Assembly: GCA_031549415.1 (NCBI GenBank)
Contig: JAVBPU010000004.1
Location: 62,001 to 126,000 of the forward strand
Direction of reading: 5' to 3'
Source: Limiplasma sp031549415
GTDB lineage: Bacteria; Bacillota; Clostridia; Christensenellales; Aristaeellaceae
Length of the DNA stretch: 64,000 nt
Within the stretch, counting starts at the first letter, position 1. Each line of letters opens with the position of its first letter. Below are positions 32,144-43,400 of this stretch, one piece after another. The position numbers and the translations under genes were made by a program. The notes beneath the pieces are model-generated. The model was given only the letters and a program-made list of their open reading frames with translations, ran no database searches and was not told the DNA's origin.

Positions 32144-32422
32144 GCAAAACCCTCACTTTCCGCTCCCCATCATACTCCATTTTGGGCCTTTGGGCAAGAT
32201 GATGGCGGCTGACCGGGGCTTTGGGTGGTGAGGCGTCTCGGCGGCAAGAACCGACAGTTTCCATATATTCAAGCGCAGGCATTTATGCTATACTATTTTT
32301 ACTGATATCAATTTTTGTGATACGAAGGATGGAGTGAATGGAAAAATAAGAAACGCCCTTTTCACGAGCAAAACGCTCCTCACAGTATACCGTGCTAAAT
32401 TCGCTTCCGGAGGTAAGTCATC
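32144..32422. promoter_or_regulatory. intergenic region between divergent AKR and ligase-like genes
   Basis: 279 bases. A TATACT at 32289-32294 may be the -10 box for the rightward gene; no good -35 box is seen. The last 130 bases are AT-rich, matching the lower GC of the following two genes. Confidence 0.35.
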
Positions 32423-33898
32423 TTGGTGCAAGTTCAAAAAAAATTTCCAAAGCCTTGGCGTGTTGACTGGTATGTAGCCGTCATCAGCCTTTTCCTGGTT
32501 CTTAGAATATTGGCCTGGTTCTCCCCATCACACGCAGAAAAAATCAACTTCATTTACTTGTGGCCTTTGGCCATCGTTTCTGCTGTGCTGGTGATAGTGC
32601 AGCATAGCTCCTTGCACCAGTGGCGTTTCATGCTTCCGGGCTGTTTGGTTGCCTGGCTGTGGATCGGCTGCATTGTGAACGGAGATGCGTATCTGGTCTA
32701 TAACCGTGGTTTTATCCTGGGCGTTTTTGTAAGCTTCATTTGCTTTTTTCTGCTAATCCCTAGCCTTTCGAGCGAGCGGCGGGAAAAAGGCCTGCAATGG
32801 ATTGCCGTTCTTTACTGCGGGCTCATGCTGGTCATGGCAAGCCTTGGCTTATATGTTGCGCTTACGGGCCATGTCATTCAAACCCCGTTCTCAGATGAGT
32901 CCATCCGCATCTTTGAATATCGGTTATACTTTTTTCGCTACCATCCCAACGAAGCAAGCAGTGCCTTTGTTGTCGCGCTTTATCTGCTTCTTTTCCTTTT
33001 CGCCTCTTGGCGGAATGGATTGGCCCGCGCCGTGCTCGTCCTGGCGGCGGCAGCGATTGCGTGGACCATCGCGCTTACGGGAAGCCGCACCGCTATCCTG
33101 CTGGCTGCCGGGGGCCTATCCATCTTTGTGTTCTGGGCAATATACACCTATCTGTTTCAAACCCGCCTGTGGCTGCGCTGGCTTGCTGGCATCGCGGTCG
33201 GCGCCGTACTCCTGGTTGCCCTTTATTTTGGGCTCAGTTTCTCCGTGAACATCGCTACTACCATTGCCCAATCGACTACCACAGCGGCCCCGGTTGTGGA
33301 TGCCAGCACAGCCCACACAATCAGCCCCGTTGCGGAGCCATTCCCAGCTGCGGCTCAACAAACGGATGGCCCTGTCCAGTCGGCGGAGCCGTCGCCGACC
33401 GCAGTTGTGCCAATGGATCACACTGTGCAGACCGTTGATTCACGAGTCCAACTCCAGGACATCGGCACTTTCAACGCACGAGTGGAAATCTGGCAGACCG
33501 GTCTGGACTATCTCAAAGCCCATCCAATGGCCTATCTTTTCGGGGTACCGGACAACATCGTTTCTCGTATCCCGCATCTGGTGGGGCGCACAGAGCACCA
33601 CATGCACAACGCCTATCTGGAGATGCTGCTGCTAGGCGGCATTCCCGGGCTAGCGCTGTATGGGCTGTACCTGCTGCTCTTGGCCTATAGCGGTCTACGG
33701 CTGGCATTTGATAGGAGCTCCAGCTGGGGACGGCGTTTTCTTGCCGTTGTGCCGCTGTTGCTTGCCGCAAATGGAGTTACGGAGATTTATCCCTTATTCT
33801 CAGGGAATGTGATGGACATGATGTACTTCGCCATCTCCGGAGCTGTGATTGCCTTCGCGATGGATTTGCCTCCCTTCAGGAGCCGCTTACACCGCTAA
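32423..33898 (+). CDS. O-antigen ligase/polymerase-like membrane protein (Wzy/WaaL type)
   Basis: 491 residues. The TTG at 32423 is eight bases after GGAGGT; a GTG at 32426 is possible. About ten or more hydrophobic helices are present. The large outer loop holds a Thr/Ser/Pro/Ala-rich stretch (about residues 280-345), unusual for the family, then the ligase signature N-A-R-V-E-I-W and H-M-H-N-A-Y-L-E-M-L-L-L-G-G-I-P-G (about 392-408). It probably joins glycan units to a lipid or wall acceptor outside the membrane. GC is visibly lower than in neighbours and no other glycan genes are adjacent, which suggests transfer as a small unit with the next gene. Confidence 0.82.
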   Translation: MVQVQKKFPKPWRVDWYVAVISLFLVLRILAWFSPSHAEKINFIYLWPLAIVSAVLVIVQHSSLHQWRFMLPGCLVAWLWIGCIVNGDAYLVYNRGFILGVFVSFICFFLLIPSLSSERREKGLQWIAVLYCGLMLVMASLGLYVALTGHVIQTPFSDESIRIFEYRLYFFRYHPNEASSAFVVALYLLLFLFASWRNGLARAVLVLAAAAIAWTIALTGSRTAILLAAGGLSIFVFWAIYTYLFQTRLWLRWLAGIAVGAVLLVALYFGLSFSVNIATTIAQSTTTAAPVVDASTAHTISPVAEPFPAAAQQTDGPVQSAEPSPTAVVPMDHTVQTVDSRVQLQDIGTFNARVEIWQTGLDYLKAHPMAYLFGVPDNIVSRIPHLVGRTEHHMHNAYLEMLLLGGIPGLALYGLYLLLLAYSGLRLAFDRSSSWGRRFLAVVPLLLAANGVTEIYPLFSGNVMDMMYFAISGAVIAFAMDLPPFRSRLHR

Positions 33899-33950
33899 CC
33901 TATGCCACCCTTGCCAGGCCCCCAAAAACGCAAAGGCTGTGAGCTGAAAA

Positions 33951-35267
33951 ATGAAAAAGAGCCAGTACCCCTTTTACGCGATCCTGATCCTGACCTTTTT
34001 TTCCATGCTGTGCCTAAACCTTTTATCCCCATTGGTGGCGGACGATTATCGGTACCTCTATAGCTTTGCTACCCAGGAAAAGATTACGAGCATTCCGGAA
34101 ATAGTCTCCTCCATGGCCCTGCATGCGAAGTTGCTGAACGGCCGCGTCATTCCGCATTTTTTTGCGCAGTTGTTCCTGATGCTGCCAAGCCCGTTTTTCA
34201 AAGTCATCAACGCCTGCGCGTATGTGCTGCTGTTGCTGGGGATCTATCGGCTTGCCAGCGATCCCCGCAAGGCATATGACTGGAAACTCTTATTGGCTAT
34301 CGCCGGCGCTGTCTTTCTCCTCCCCCCCATATTTGGACAGACCTATTTATGGCAGACCGGCGCAATCTCCTATTTATGGCGGGATGCCCTGATGGTTTGG
34401 GTATTTGTCCCCTTTGCGGATGCTGTATTCAGAAACAAACCAGTCCGCGGCGTGGGTAAAACCCTTCTGCTGGCTGCGGCCTCGCTATACATCTGCAATT
34501 CCACCGAAAACGGGGCGGTCAGTATCCTGTTGATGATGTTACTATGCATTGCATGGTTATTCCTACGGCGGCAAAAGGTCCCGGTTCCACTGTTCGTCGC
34601 CTTTGCTTTTGGAATGCTTGGCCTTGCAACGTTGTTTTTGGTGCCGTCCAGCTTCAACAATTTCCAAGCTTCCGCGTCCGGGCTGAACCAAATTTTTGAA
34701 AACTACCAAAAAGCCCTTTCTATGTGGCTGTCCCATGCTCTTTGGCCCTCCGTGATTTACATTCTTCTTTTCTTTTTGGCTGCCCAAGGCCCGTCACCCA
34801 ATCGTGACCGCCTGGCATTTTCTCTTGGATGTTTTCTCGCATCGTTGGCTTGCAATTTTTCTATGGCTTCGGCCTTTTATTACCCATTACGCGCCATGGT
34901 TCTGTGCGTCAACCTGATCATCCTCGCAAGCGCCATCGTCCTTTCAGAAATCAGCCCGTCATGCAGAGAGTGGATGCTCCGCGTGTTGGCCGCTTCGCTT
35001 GGGATGGTGCTGCTGTTTCAGACGGTCAGCGCGCTCCCCAATGCCTATGGTCTGTATCGTTTGTCAGAGGCGCGATTGACAGAAATTTTGGCCCAACGCG
35101 ATGCGGGGGCAAAAGAAATAACAACCTTTGGAATCATAGGCCGCTCCCGCTATGATGTGTTCTATGATCTTCACGACTTGACGGACGACCCGGGCTACTT
35201 TCCAAATGTCTATTTTGCAAAGTGCTACGGCCTGCAAACCGTGGTTGTGGACAGATTTGAAAAATAG
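33951..35267 (+). CDS. DUF6056-like polytopic membrane protein (possible GT-C glycosyltransferase)
   Basis: 438 residues with about ten hydrophobic helices. An early outside Asp pair, A-D-D-Y-R-Y (about residues 30-35), and G-R-V-I-P-H-F-F-A-Q (about 64-73) fit DUF6056 and GtrII-like families with a GT-C fold. A soluble tail of about 65 residues ends the protein. It follows the ligase-like gene by 52 bases and is similarly low in GC. The two may build or decorate a surface glycan; donor and acceptor are unknown. Confidence 0.65.
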   Translation: MKKSQYPFYAILILTFFSMLCLNLLSPLVADDYRYLYSFATQEKITSIPEIVSSMALHAKLLNGRVIPHFFAQLFLMLPSPFFKVINACAYVLLLLGIYRLASDPRKAYDWKLLLAIAGAVFLLPPIFGQTYLWQTGAISYLWRDALMVWVFVPFADAVFRNKPVRGVGKTLLLAAASLYICNSTENGAVSILLMMLLCIAWLFLRRQKVPVPLFVAFAFGMLGLATLFLVPSSFNNFQASASGLNQIFENYQKALSMWLSHALWPSVIYILLFFLAAQGPSPNRDRLAFSLGCFLASLACNFSMASAFYYPLRAMVLCVNLIILASAIVLSEISPSCREWMLRVLAASLGMVLLFQTVSALPNAYGLYRLSEARLTEILAQRDAGAKEITTFGIIGRSRYDVFYDLHDLTDDPGYFPNVYFAKCYGLQTVVVDRFEK

Positions 35268-35301
35268 ACGGCTCCCTTCTGCGGCGGGAACCGTCTCCGT
35301 T

Positions 35302-37332
35302 TCATTCTTCTCCCAAAGGCGTGCCTCCCATGGGAATGCCTCCCACAGGCGCGCCGTCCTCCACGGTCAAATCCTCCTGCTCAGCCGCGTTGCTCAAATA
35401 CGCGTTGCTTAACGCCTCGGACCAGGTAATGTGCTGGTTGATGCTATACCCCTGGAGCCTTGGCGTGTAAAAATCAAAATACATATTGGAATATAAGGGA
35501 ATCATCGGCAGCACTTCATTCCAGTATTCTTGGAAGGCAATCCACTTTTGGCAATAGGTCAGCAGGTCGCCGGATTCAGTGCGCCGCATGTCCATGGCCA
35601 ATGCCATCAGCTTTTCGTCCCGAAGGCCGGTGGTGTTCATTACGCCCTGCTGTTCATCCTGGGTGGAGTACGTCCCCGATGGATCGTACAGCGTCAGAAA
35701 GTTAGAACCTACAAAAAACAAGTCATTCACCCGTGGTGTCTGGCGATAATACTGGCTGAGCACATTTTCGTACGGCTGAGACTGGATGGTAAGCTCAACG
35801 CCAATGGAGGCCAGGTTCGCCTGCCAGGCCACCAGTTTTTTTTCTATGCCTGTGTTTTCGGATGCCAGCAGAGAAAGCGCCAATGGCATCAGCTTTTTGT
35901 CCACCTTCTTGACGCGAAAGCGGTCCTTGGCCTCATCAAAGGGCTTGCCTGCCTCGTTCAGGGTCCAGCCATCCTGGATGAGCAACCGCTTCGCCCTTTC
36001 CAGGTCCAGCGCATATGGGTCCAGGGCTCCCAGGCTTAACGTGCTCCACTGGGCCAAAGCCTGCTCCTGTTCCTGAATCTGTTGCGGGCTGGCGTTTTCG
36101 GGCAGTTCTTCCATAGGGGGTGGCAATACGCCTTCCACCAGTTGCTGCATCCACTGCCCCATTCCATAATATCCATTGACCTTCACACCAAAGCTCTTTA
36201 CGGAATCGGCCACAAACTGGTCCCTGTCCAAGCAGAGAGCCATGGCTTGCCGCACGGCCTGGAATTGGGCGGGGCCTTTTTCACAGGCAAAGCTGATAAA
36301 GCTCAGCCCGCTCCTGGGATAGCTGCTTTGGCCCGCCATGCCTTGCGCGGCCAGAGCGAGGCCTGCCTGAATCACATCCGCCGGCACGCATTTATTCAGC
36401 AGGTCCACTGTTCCGCCGCCCAGGCCGTCCACCATCGCAGATGGCTCCACATAGGTATATTTCACCAAGGGGATGGTAGGCCGTTTCCCTTGGGTGTCCG
36501 CCTTGAAATACGGATTAGGAACAAAGGTGACCTCCTGGTTTGCCGCATCATAAGAGGCAAGTTGATAGGCCCCGCTGGTCACTTTGGGATGGGACAGATA
36601 GCCGGTCTCGGGGGTTAGGATGGTTTCACGCAGCAAAGCCTCCGAAAACACGGGACTTTTGACGCTTTCATCCAGATTGGCGATGTAGGCTCCCTCACCG
36701 TCGTCTTTGATCTGGCAACCGGGAGCGATCTCCGCGATGGGATAGGGACAAAAATCCAGCCAGCCCATTTCATAAAAGAAGGGCAGATAGTCGCTATTGA
36801 TGGTGATGCTAAACTGGTGCTCACCCAGCAGCCGCACGCCGGTCAGCACGTTGGTTTCCCCCGCCAAATACTCCTCCGCACCCTGGATGTAGGCAAAACT
36901 GATGGAGGTGTTTCCAAGCGCGGCCATTTCCTTGGAGGCGGACAGAAGAATGGAAAACACGAAATCCCTCGCTGTGATGGGCGTGCCATCGCAGTATTGC
37001 AGGTCCTGGGCCAAAGCAATGATATATTGCTTATCGCCCTCTTCCTCCACCGCCACTAACCCACTCACCACCGCTTGGTCAATGGAAAAAGCACAATTTT
37101 CTCCATTCCACCGCACCAGATGATAGCCATGCAGCAGCATGCGAACATCAATGTCAGCGGTATTGTTTCCAAAGGCATTGGTAAAAAACTGGCCCGTAAT
37201 GGCGGTGGACGTGCCTACAATCAGCTCATTGTAAAGCTGTTCCTCCGTCCGGTCTGCCGTCTCAGCCATGCCATGACCCGCCAGGGTCGATAGCAGCGCC
37301 AACACAAGGAAAAACGAACCCCATTTTTTCAT
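35302..37332 (-). CDS. extracellular solute-binding protein, family 5 (paralogue of the protein at 945-2876)
   Basis: 676 residues from ATG 37332, after GGGAGGGATC. The signal peptide (M-K-K-W, then a Leu-rich core, H-G-M-A-E) has no lipobox Cys. Family-5 features are C-D-G-T-P-I-T-A-R-D-F-V-F (about 105-117), H-P-K-V-T-S-G-A-Y (about 245) and S-Y-P-R-S-G. It shares long collinear blocks with the protein at 945-2876, and both end in short P-[ML]-G-G tails. It follows the giant adhesin gene by 77 bases on the same strand. As with its paralogue, no permease or ATPase genes are near. Confidence 0.87.
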   Translation of the reverse strand: MKKWGSFFLVLALLSTLAGHGMAETADRTEEQLYNELIVGTSTAITGQFFTNAFGNNTADIDVRMLLHGYHLVRWNGENCAFSIDQAVVSGLVAVEEEGDKQYIIALAQDLQYCDGTPITARDFVFSILLSASKEMAALGNTSISFAYIQGAEEYLAGETNVLTGVRLLGEHQFSITINSDYLPFFYEMGWLDFCPYPIAEIAPGCQIKDDGEGAYIANLDESVKSPVFSEALLRETILTPETGYLSHPKVTSGAYQLASYDAANQEVTFVPNPYFKADTQGKRPTIPLVKYTYVEPSAMVDGLGGGTVDLLNKCVPADVIQAGLALAAQGMAGQSSYPRSGLSFISFACEKGPAQFQAVRQAMALCLDRDQFVADSVKSFGVKVNGYYGMGQWMQQLVEGVLPPPMEELPENASPQQIQEQEQALAQWSTLSLGALDPYALDLERAKRLLIQDGWTLNEAGKPFDEAKDRFRVKKVDKKLMPLALSLLASENTGIEKKLVAWQANLASIGVELTIQSQPYENVLSQYYRQTPRVNDLFFVGSNFLTLYDPSGTYSTQDEQQGVMNTTGLRDEKLMALAMDMRRTESGDLLTYCQKWIAFQEYWNEVLPMIPLYSNMYFDFYTPRLQGYSINQHITWSEALSNAYLSNAAEQEDLTVEDGAPVGGIPMGGTPLGEE

Positions 37333-37350
37333 CAATGATCCCTCCCAAAG

Positions 37351-37410
37351 AACAAATCTTCGAGTTGAACGGCGTCCAAGCGCCACTCAACTCGAAGGCT
37401 TTGATTTGTT
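37351..37410 (-). terminator. long hairpin between giant adhesin and binding-protein genes
   Basis: Nested arms AACAAATC/GATTTGTT, TTCGAGTTGA/TCAACTCGAA and GGCG/CGCC give about 22 pairs. The outer arm begins at the adhesin stop codon. The following T-run is short (TTCTTTG), so partial readthrough to the binding protein or transcript processing is likely. Confidence 0.6.
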
Positions 37411-40400
37411 TATTCCGCGCATTCGCCCACATTGGTCACCACCAACCCCAGGCCAAGGGGCGTCTCGTCCTCCAACAGGTCCGTGAGTTTGGACCTGCCG
37501 GAGCGCACATAGACCACGGTTCTCTCTACATTGCAAGCAGGCATGGCACCGGCAATCAGCTTGTTGCTGGCCACATAGCCGGTGATATTGGGCGAAGTGA
37601 CGGAATACTCATCCCCCATGCTCAGCCCGGTCTGCTGCATCGACGGCGCGGCCTGCCTGCCATCGGAATAGATGTAATGAACCGTCAGCGTATAGGTTTG
37701 CAGGGTATACACCACATCCACCGTGAGGCTGCCCCGAATGATGCCACTGACTTTCTCCTGATCTGGCTTCCAGCCGGGTACGCCCGGCGACTGCACATTG
37801 TAGGCCGCATCCTGGGCGTAGGTCCTCTGGAAGGTGGGGGCCGCGACAACGCCGCCTACGGACCGGTACCAATAGCGCACCGTCAGCGTATAGGGATTGG
37901 GCGTGTAAATCACATCCACCACGGTATCCAGTTCCAGGGCGCCGCTGACAATGGCCTTGTCTGGGGACCATCCCATGATCACGGGCGATTGCACGGTGTA
38001 GGCGCTGCCCTTGTCATAGGTCTTTTCAAAGCTGGGTGCGGCTTGATCGCCGTCCAGGCTGTTTTGCCAGTAGCGAATCGTCAGCTTGTAGGCGCTGCGC
38101 TGATAGACCACGTCCACAACAGTATTGGTCGTCAGCGTGCCCCATACGAGAGGCTTGTTGGCCTCCCAGCCCTTGAAGATGGGCGAGTTCACCCGGTAGG
38201 CGCTGCCCTCCGGCAGAGTCCTGTGATAGGTGCCTGCGGCAATGGCGCCATTCACCTTTTCATACCAATACCGGATGGTAAGGGTATAGTCGGTCTGATC
38301 CAGATGGTTTGTAAAGGCCGCCACGGACTCTTGCTCAGCCGCGATGGTCCCTGTGGCCCCAGAGGATGTGGGTACATAGGGCGCATAGTTTTGTTCCGTC
38401 ACGGTGTACTGTGTGCCTTCCGTGATGCCTTCGATCACGATGCTTTCTTGGTGCTTCAGCCGGATCACATCGCCATTTTTCAGGCTGCCGTTCTTAGCGC
38501 CGGTGTAGCGATAACTGCCGCTTCCGTCCAGGTTCACCAGGAATTCAAACTCCCGGGTCTCGTTCCCAGCCGTCCCGGAAACGGTCTTGCCGATCCGAAG
38601 GCTGCCTGTGGGGGTCATAAAGTGATTGGTGAAGGCAGATACTGCGGGGCTTCCATTCTTGCTCACCTTTGCGGCCACCCGCAAGCTGCCCTGCTCATCG
38701 GAAACCGTAACGGTGAGCAAAAGCGTGGAAGCATCATAGCTCATCCCCTTGGTTTTCCCCTTGTTTTCCTTCAGGGTATACTCGTGCACACCCGGGGCGG
38801 TAAAGGTGATGTCGCCAAAGCTGCCGGACCCAGCGCCCTGTATGGTCATGGTTTTGTTTCCGCCGGTGGCATCTGCAGGCATGGGGCTTCCCTTGTCCAC
38901 TCTGGCCAGGGTAAAGGCGTACTCCTCCATGGGGGCCGGATCGCCGGTGAGGTTTTTCAGTACGCTTGGCGCATACGTCACCGGGTCTGGATGATAGGTA
39001 TTGGTGATGTGGATGGTCACATTGCCATGCGAATCTATTTTGGGGGTTGCTAACGCAGCGATGTAGCCATTCACCGGTGTTTCCGTAACGGTGTACTCGT
39101 AGGGAACGCCACTTTCATCATAGCGGTCCAGGCCTGCAAAGGCATAGCCGCTCTGGGTCTTGTCAATGGTAGTGACTCTGAAAGGCGTATCCCCGGCCTT
39201 CGGCGATGGGTTGTTCCGCCACAGGTTGATGGTCACGGTGGGCTTTTCCAGGCTGTCATCAAAGGCGACGCCGTCGGCACGCTTCCAGGTCTTTTCTCCG
39301 CTGACCGTCACTTTGGGCATCACATAGGTGTTGGTGATCACCAGTGCCCCGTCGGTTGCCTCGCCATAGCTGGCAACATAGTTTTCCGCCGGGGTTTCCT
39401 CCACGGTAAAGGTATACCCACGGGTATGAGCCTCCTGCACCTCAAAGGTATGGCTCCATCCATTCTTGGCCTCCAAGGTCACTGCCTTGCCCACGTTGAA
39501 AGTCTTGCCATCCTTGGTGCGTTTCAGTTGCACTTTCACGCTGCTAGGCTGGTCCTCCGCAGGCGCTCCGGTATGGTCCCATTCCTTGCGGACGGTGATT
39601 TTCACCGTCTGTGGGTTCAGGTTGGTAATCACGCCGCCGGATACGGTGGCCATAAATTCTTCCGGAAGCCCCTCTTCCGCCACGGTATACCGATAGGCAA
39701 GGCCCTCTTTGTCATATTCAGGGAGATTGTCAAATTGGTAGGCCCAGCGGTTCTTGTCCACATCCGTGGCGCTGGTTTCCAATACATCCACACTTCCTAT
39801 GCGCGTACCGTTTTGGTACAAGGCCACTGTAACGTGATCAGGCTTTTCCATGCCGCCCTGGATATCCCAGACCTTTTCGCCCTGGAAGGCCATGGGCTGG
39901 AAGGTGTTGGTGATCACAAAACCATCCACCATCGTCCCGGCATAGGCCTCCAAGTAGTTGGGGTGCACGTTCAGTTCCTTCACCGAGTAGGTGTACGCCT
40001 CACCCTTGTCATTGTACTGGTCCAAATCCGTAAAGACATAGGCCCAGGTGTTCGGCGTCGCCGCATCGTCATCCCCGAAACTCATGGTGCGCGCCGCTTC
40101 CGACCCTGGGGTCCCATCCTTTGCGGGGGTACGGCTTAGCTGCACCGTCACAGCCTCCGGCCGCAGCAAGGCGTCATCGCCCACCCACTCCTTGGTCACC
40201 TTCACATCCAGCGTAGGCATGGTGAAGGTATTCGTAATCACAGGCGGCGTAGCCACCGGGTCCACTGAGGCGCTGAGAAGGCCCTCGTTGTCCACCACGT
40301 TCACCGTCACGGTGATGGGCGTGGTGTTGTAGCTGTAGCCAGGCACCGCCGTGGTAGGCGTGCGCTCGGTGATGGTATACTGGTACGCGCCTGCCACGGT

Positions 40401-43400
40401 ATAGTCAATGGCCCCGAAGGATACAGTGCCAGGCCCTTTGCGGGTTCTGGTGGCATCGGCGGCCTTAGCGGGCATGGGCGCGCCGTTTACGGCGGCCAAA
40501 TCAAAGGTGAAGTCCCCTTCCAGCACTGGCATGCCCTGGATCTCCTTGGTGGCACTGATCGCAAAGCTGGTCTTGGTGGGTACGTAGGTATTGGTAAAGG
40601 TCGTGGAACCTCCGCTATTGGTGACGGATTTAATGCGCAGCGCGCCGTCCTTCTGGTCGTCCGCAACCACCACTGTGATGGTCCGCGAACCCCCATCAAA
40701 GGTATATCCATTGTATCCTGTAGCAGGCTTTGCGGACTCCTTGAGGGTATAGGTGAAGGTCCCCTCGGCGGTGAAGATCATGTCCCCAAAGGAGAGGGTC
40801 TCCCCTTCCTTGGCCGTGAGGGTGGTCACCTTCTGGGCGTTAGCCCCGACGGGCACCGGTGCGGAACCATTTCCGGTGAGCGTGAACGTGAAATCCTTGC
40901 TCTTGCTGCTCTGTGGCGTATTGCCGTTCACGGCCTTGGTCACGGAAACCGCATAGACCACGGGATCGGGCCTATAGGTGTTGGTCATGGTAAACCCGGC
41001 GGCCATGGTTCCCCCCTGGGCCGTGAGGGCATAGTGCGGCACATCCGCTTCCTGCACTGTATAGGCATAGGCCTCGCCCAGGTCATTGTACTTGTCCAGC
41101 CCGGTAAAGGTATAGGTCCAGCTGGCGGCATTGCTAGCGCCGCTAAAGGCAACGGTCCTTGCGCTTTCTGTGCCCGGGGTGCCGTCCTTCATGGGGCTTC
41201 GCAGCAGCTCCACCGTAAGGGAGGCTGGCCGCGCGCCCTTCGCGTTGCTGGCGTCCGTCCAGCTCTTGGTCACCTTCACGCTGATCTGCGGATTCACAAC
41301 CTCCAGGTTATACGTCTTGACTACCTTGTCACCCAAGGTGTTTTCAATCCGAACCTGGGCCGTGGTCTTCCCCATTTTCAGCACATTCATCATGGCGGAG
41401 GTGACCACGAGCTTGTTGGGGGTTTGGTTGCTTCCATCCATGAACGGCGCAAAATGAATGATGCTGGTATCCTCCGGCGCGTCGTAGTGCAGCCGGTACG
41501 TTGGCGCGGCCGGCAGTGCAGCCCCAAAGAATTCCACAAAACTGGAAACCCCGTATCCCTTGGGCGTGGCCCCCAGATCAAATTTTTGGTCCGCAATGGT
41601 GAAGTCCGGCAGCCGGACCAGGCCCGCCGACAGATTTTTCAGTCCAGAGGGTGCCAAGGCTGGCAGCACCATCTCCAGGCTCTTCCTGTCAAAGTCGGAA
41701 TCCGTCTTTTCAAAACTATAGGTTTTGGTACTTTGGCGGGCCAGCTTGGGCACCGCGTTCTGGGTGGCGGTCACCTGCACGCTGTTTGGCAGCTCCACCC
41801 GCAGGACCTGTCCCTCGTCCAGCTTGTGGGTGCGCAGGTAGAACTGGCCATCCGTCAGGGCTTTCCCGTTGAAAAATACCTTGGGGTCGCCCACCACGCA
41901 GCGGTCAATCAAGGTCGTGCCGTCGGTGTCGTACAGGGCTATGGCCACGTTATCCGCGTATTTCACATAGGGCTCATAGGTATTGTTGGCGTTTTTCTGG
42001 CCATTTTCATCGTACACATCCCAGAACACGGTGGCGTCAGGCTGCACCAGAACATAGTCGTCATAAGTCCAGGTGGCCAAGGGCAGCTGGGCGGTATTCG
42101 CATCCGCTTTGGCGCTCCCCACCCGGTAGGTATAGGGGCCGGAGCTGTAGGCATTCAGTTCGCCAAAGGATTCCTTTTCATCCGCTTTCAGGTTCAGCCG
42201 CACGTTCACGGCGGTCTTCATGGGCATTTCCCTCACCGTCAGGCAGAGCCCCGTAACGGCTTCCCAGCCGGATTTGCCGGGATTGTAGCTATAATCCGAC
42301 GAAGCGGAGGGCGAAGGATCGTTGGTATAGCTGTAGGTGAGGTTCTTTGCAATGCCCGTAGAATCGGTCAGAAGCGTCGGCTCACCCTTGAGGAACAGGC
42401 TGTAATCCGGGGTGGCCGTCCTCCAGACCTTCTGCTCGTCCATGTACGTCACAGGAACGCCCTTGCGGGGGATGTTCATATACACATGGGTGTCAAAGAT
42501 GCCGGAGATCGCGCCCGCCTGCACGCTGATCAAGCCGTCCAGCTGCTCCCGCTGGTCGGGCATAAAGCGGGTGATGAGGGTGGCAAAGTCAAACAGGATG
42601 TTCTTTTTGCCCGGAATCAGCGTGGCACCCAGCACACTTTCTTCCAGCACCTGGAAGCGGAAGGGCGTGCTGGAGGTTTCCGAAAAATTATATTGGAACA
42701 GCTTGTTGGGCAGCGTGGATTTGGATTTGGACAGGCCCAGCGGATCGGAGCTGTTCCCTGCGATGTTGTAGCAGGTGATGCCATCCGCAGATGGGCCAGG
42801 GGCCCGGTACATGTCCAGAATGCCTGAAAAATCCAAGTATACGTCCCCCACGGGATAGTGAAAGCCGGTGGGGGTTCCGGGCATGGTTTGGAAGCCCAGC
42901 GACAAGTTGCCCGCCAGGTTGGCTGTACCAGCGTTGTTGTATACATTGATGAAGGTCATGCCCTCCGCAGCCTGCACTTTCAGCGCGTTGCTCTTGGCCC
43001 CCGTGGTGGTGCGGACCACGCCGGGCGCCACCTGCAGCTTGAGGAAGGTACGGCCTTGCACCTCTACCGTTTCCGCAATCAGGTTCCCGCTGGAATACTC
43101 GATGCCATACAGGCTGCACTTGTCCAGATCCACCACAAAGGCGGGATCCAACAGCTCCACAAACACGGCCTCGTTCATCAGCCCCCAAGGCGCGTAATAG
43201 CTGGTCTTGCTAAAGGCTGTTTGGGGATAGCTAAACACATACCCTTGGCCAATGTGGCCGGTGTGGGTGTGGTTGTCGGGTATGAACCGGTTGGTGTCTG
43301 TGTTCACATTAAAGGACAGCGTGCCGTTTGTTTTGAGCCCCTGGTAAACCTGAATGGTTTCCGCCGGGGCAGTGACCATCGTCCCATAGGTGCTGGTGCT

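Noticed and set aside
38300..41300. Adhesin repeat region as a possible CRISPR or DNA tandem array
   Set aside because: Similarity is at the protein level (beta-sandwich domains of 85-120 residues); the DNA repeats are diverged and lie in one open frame.
41034..42827. About 600-codon open frame opposite the giant adhesin (others at 37335-39053 and 45351-46040)
   Set aside because: Shadow frames of a long repeat-rich gene; no domains, no start context.
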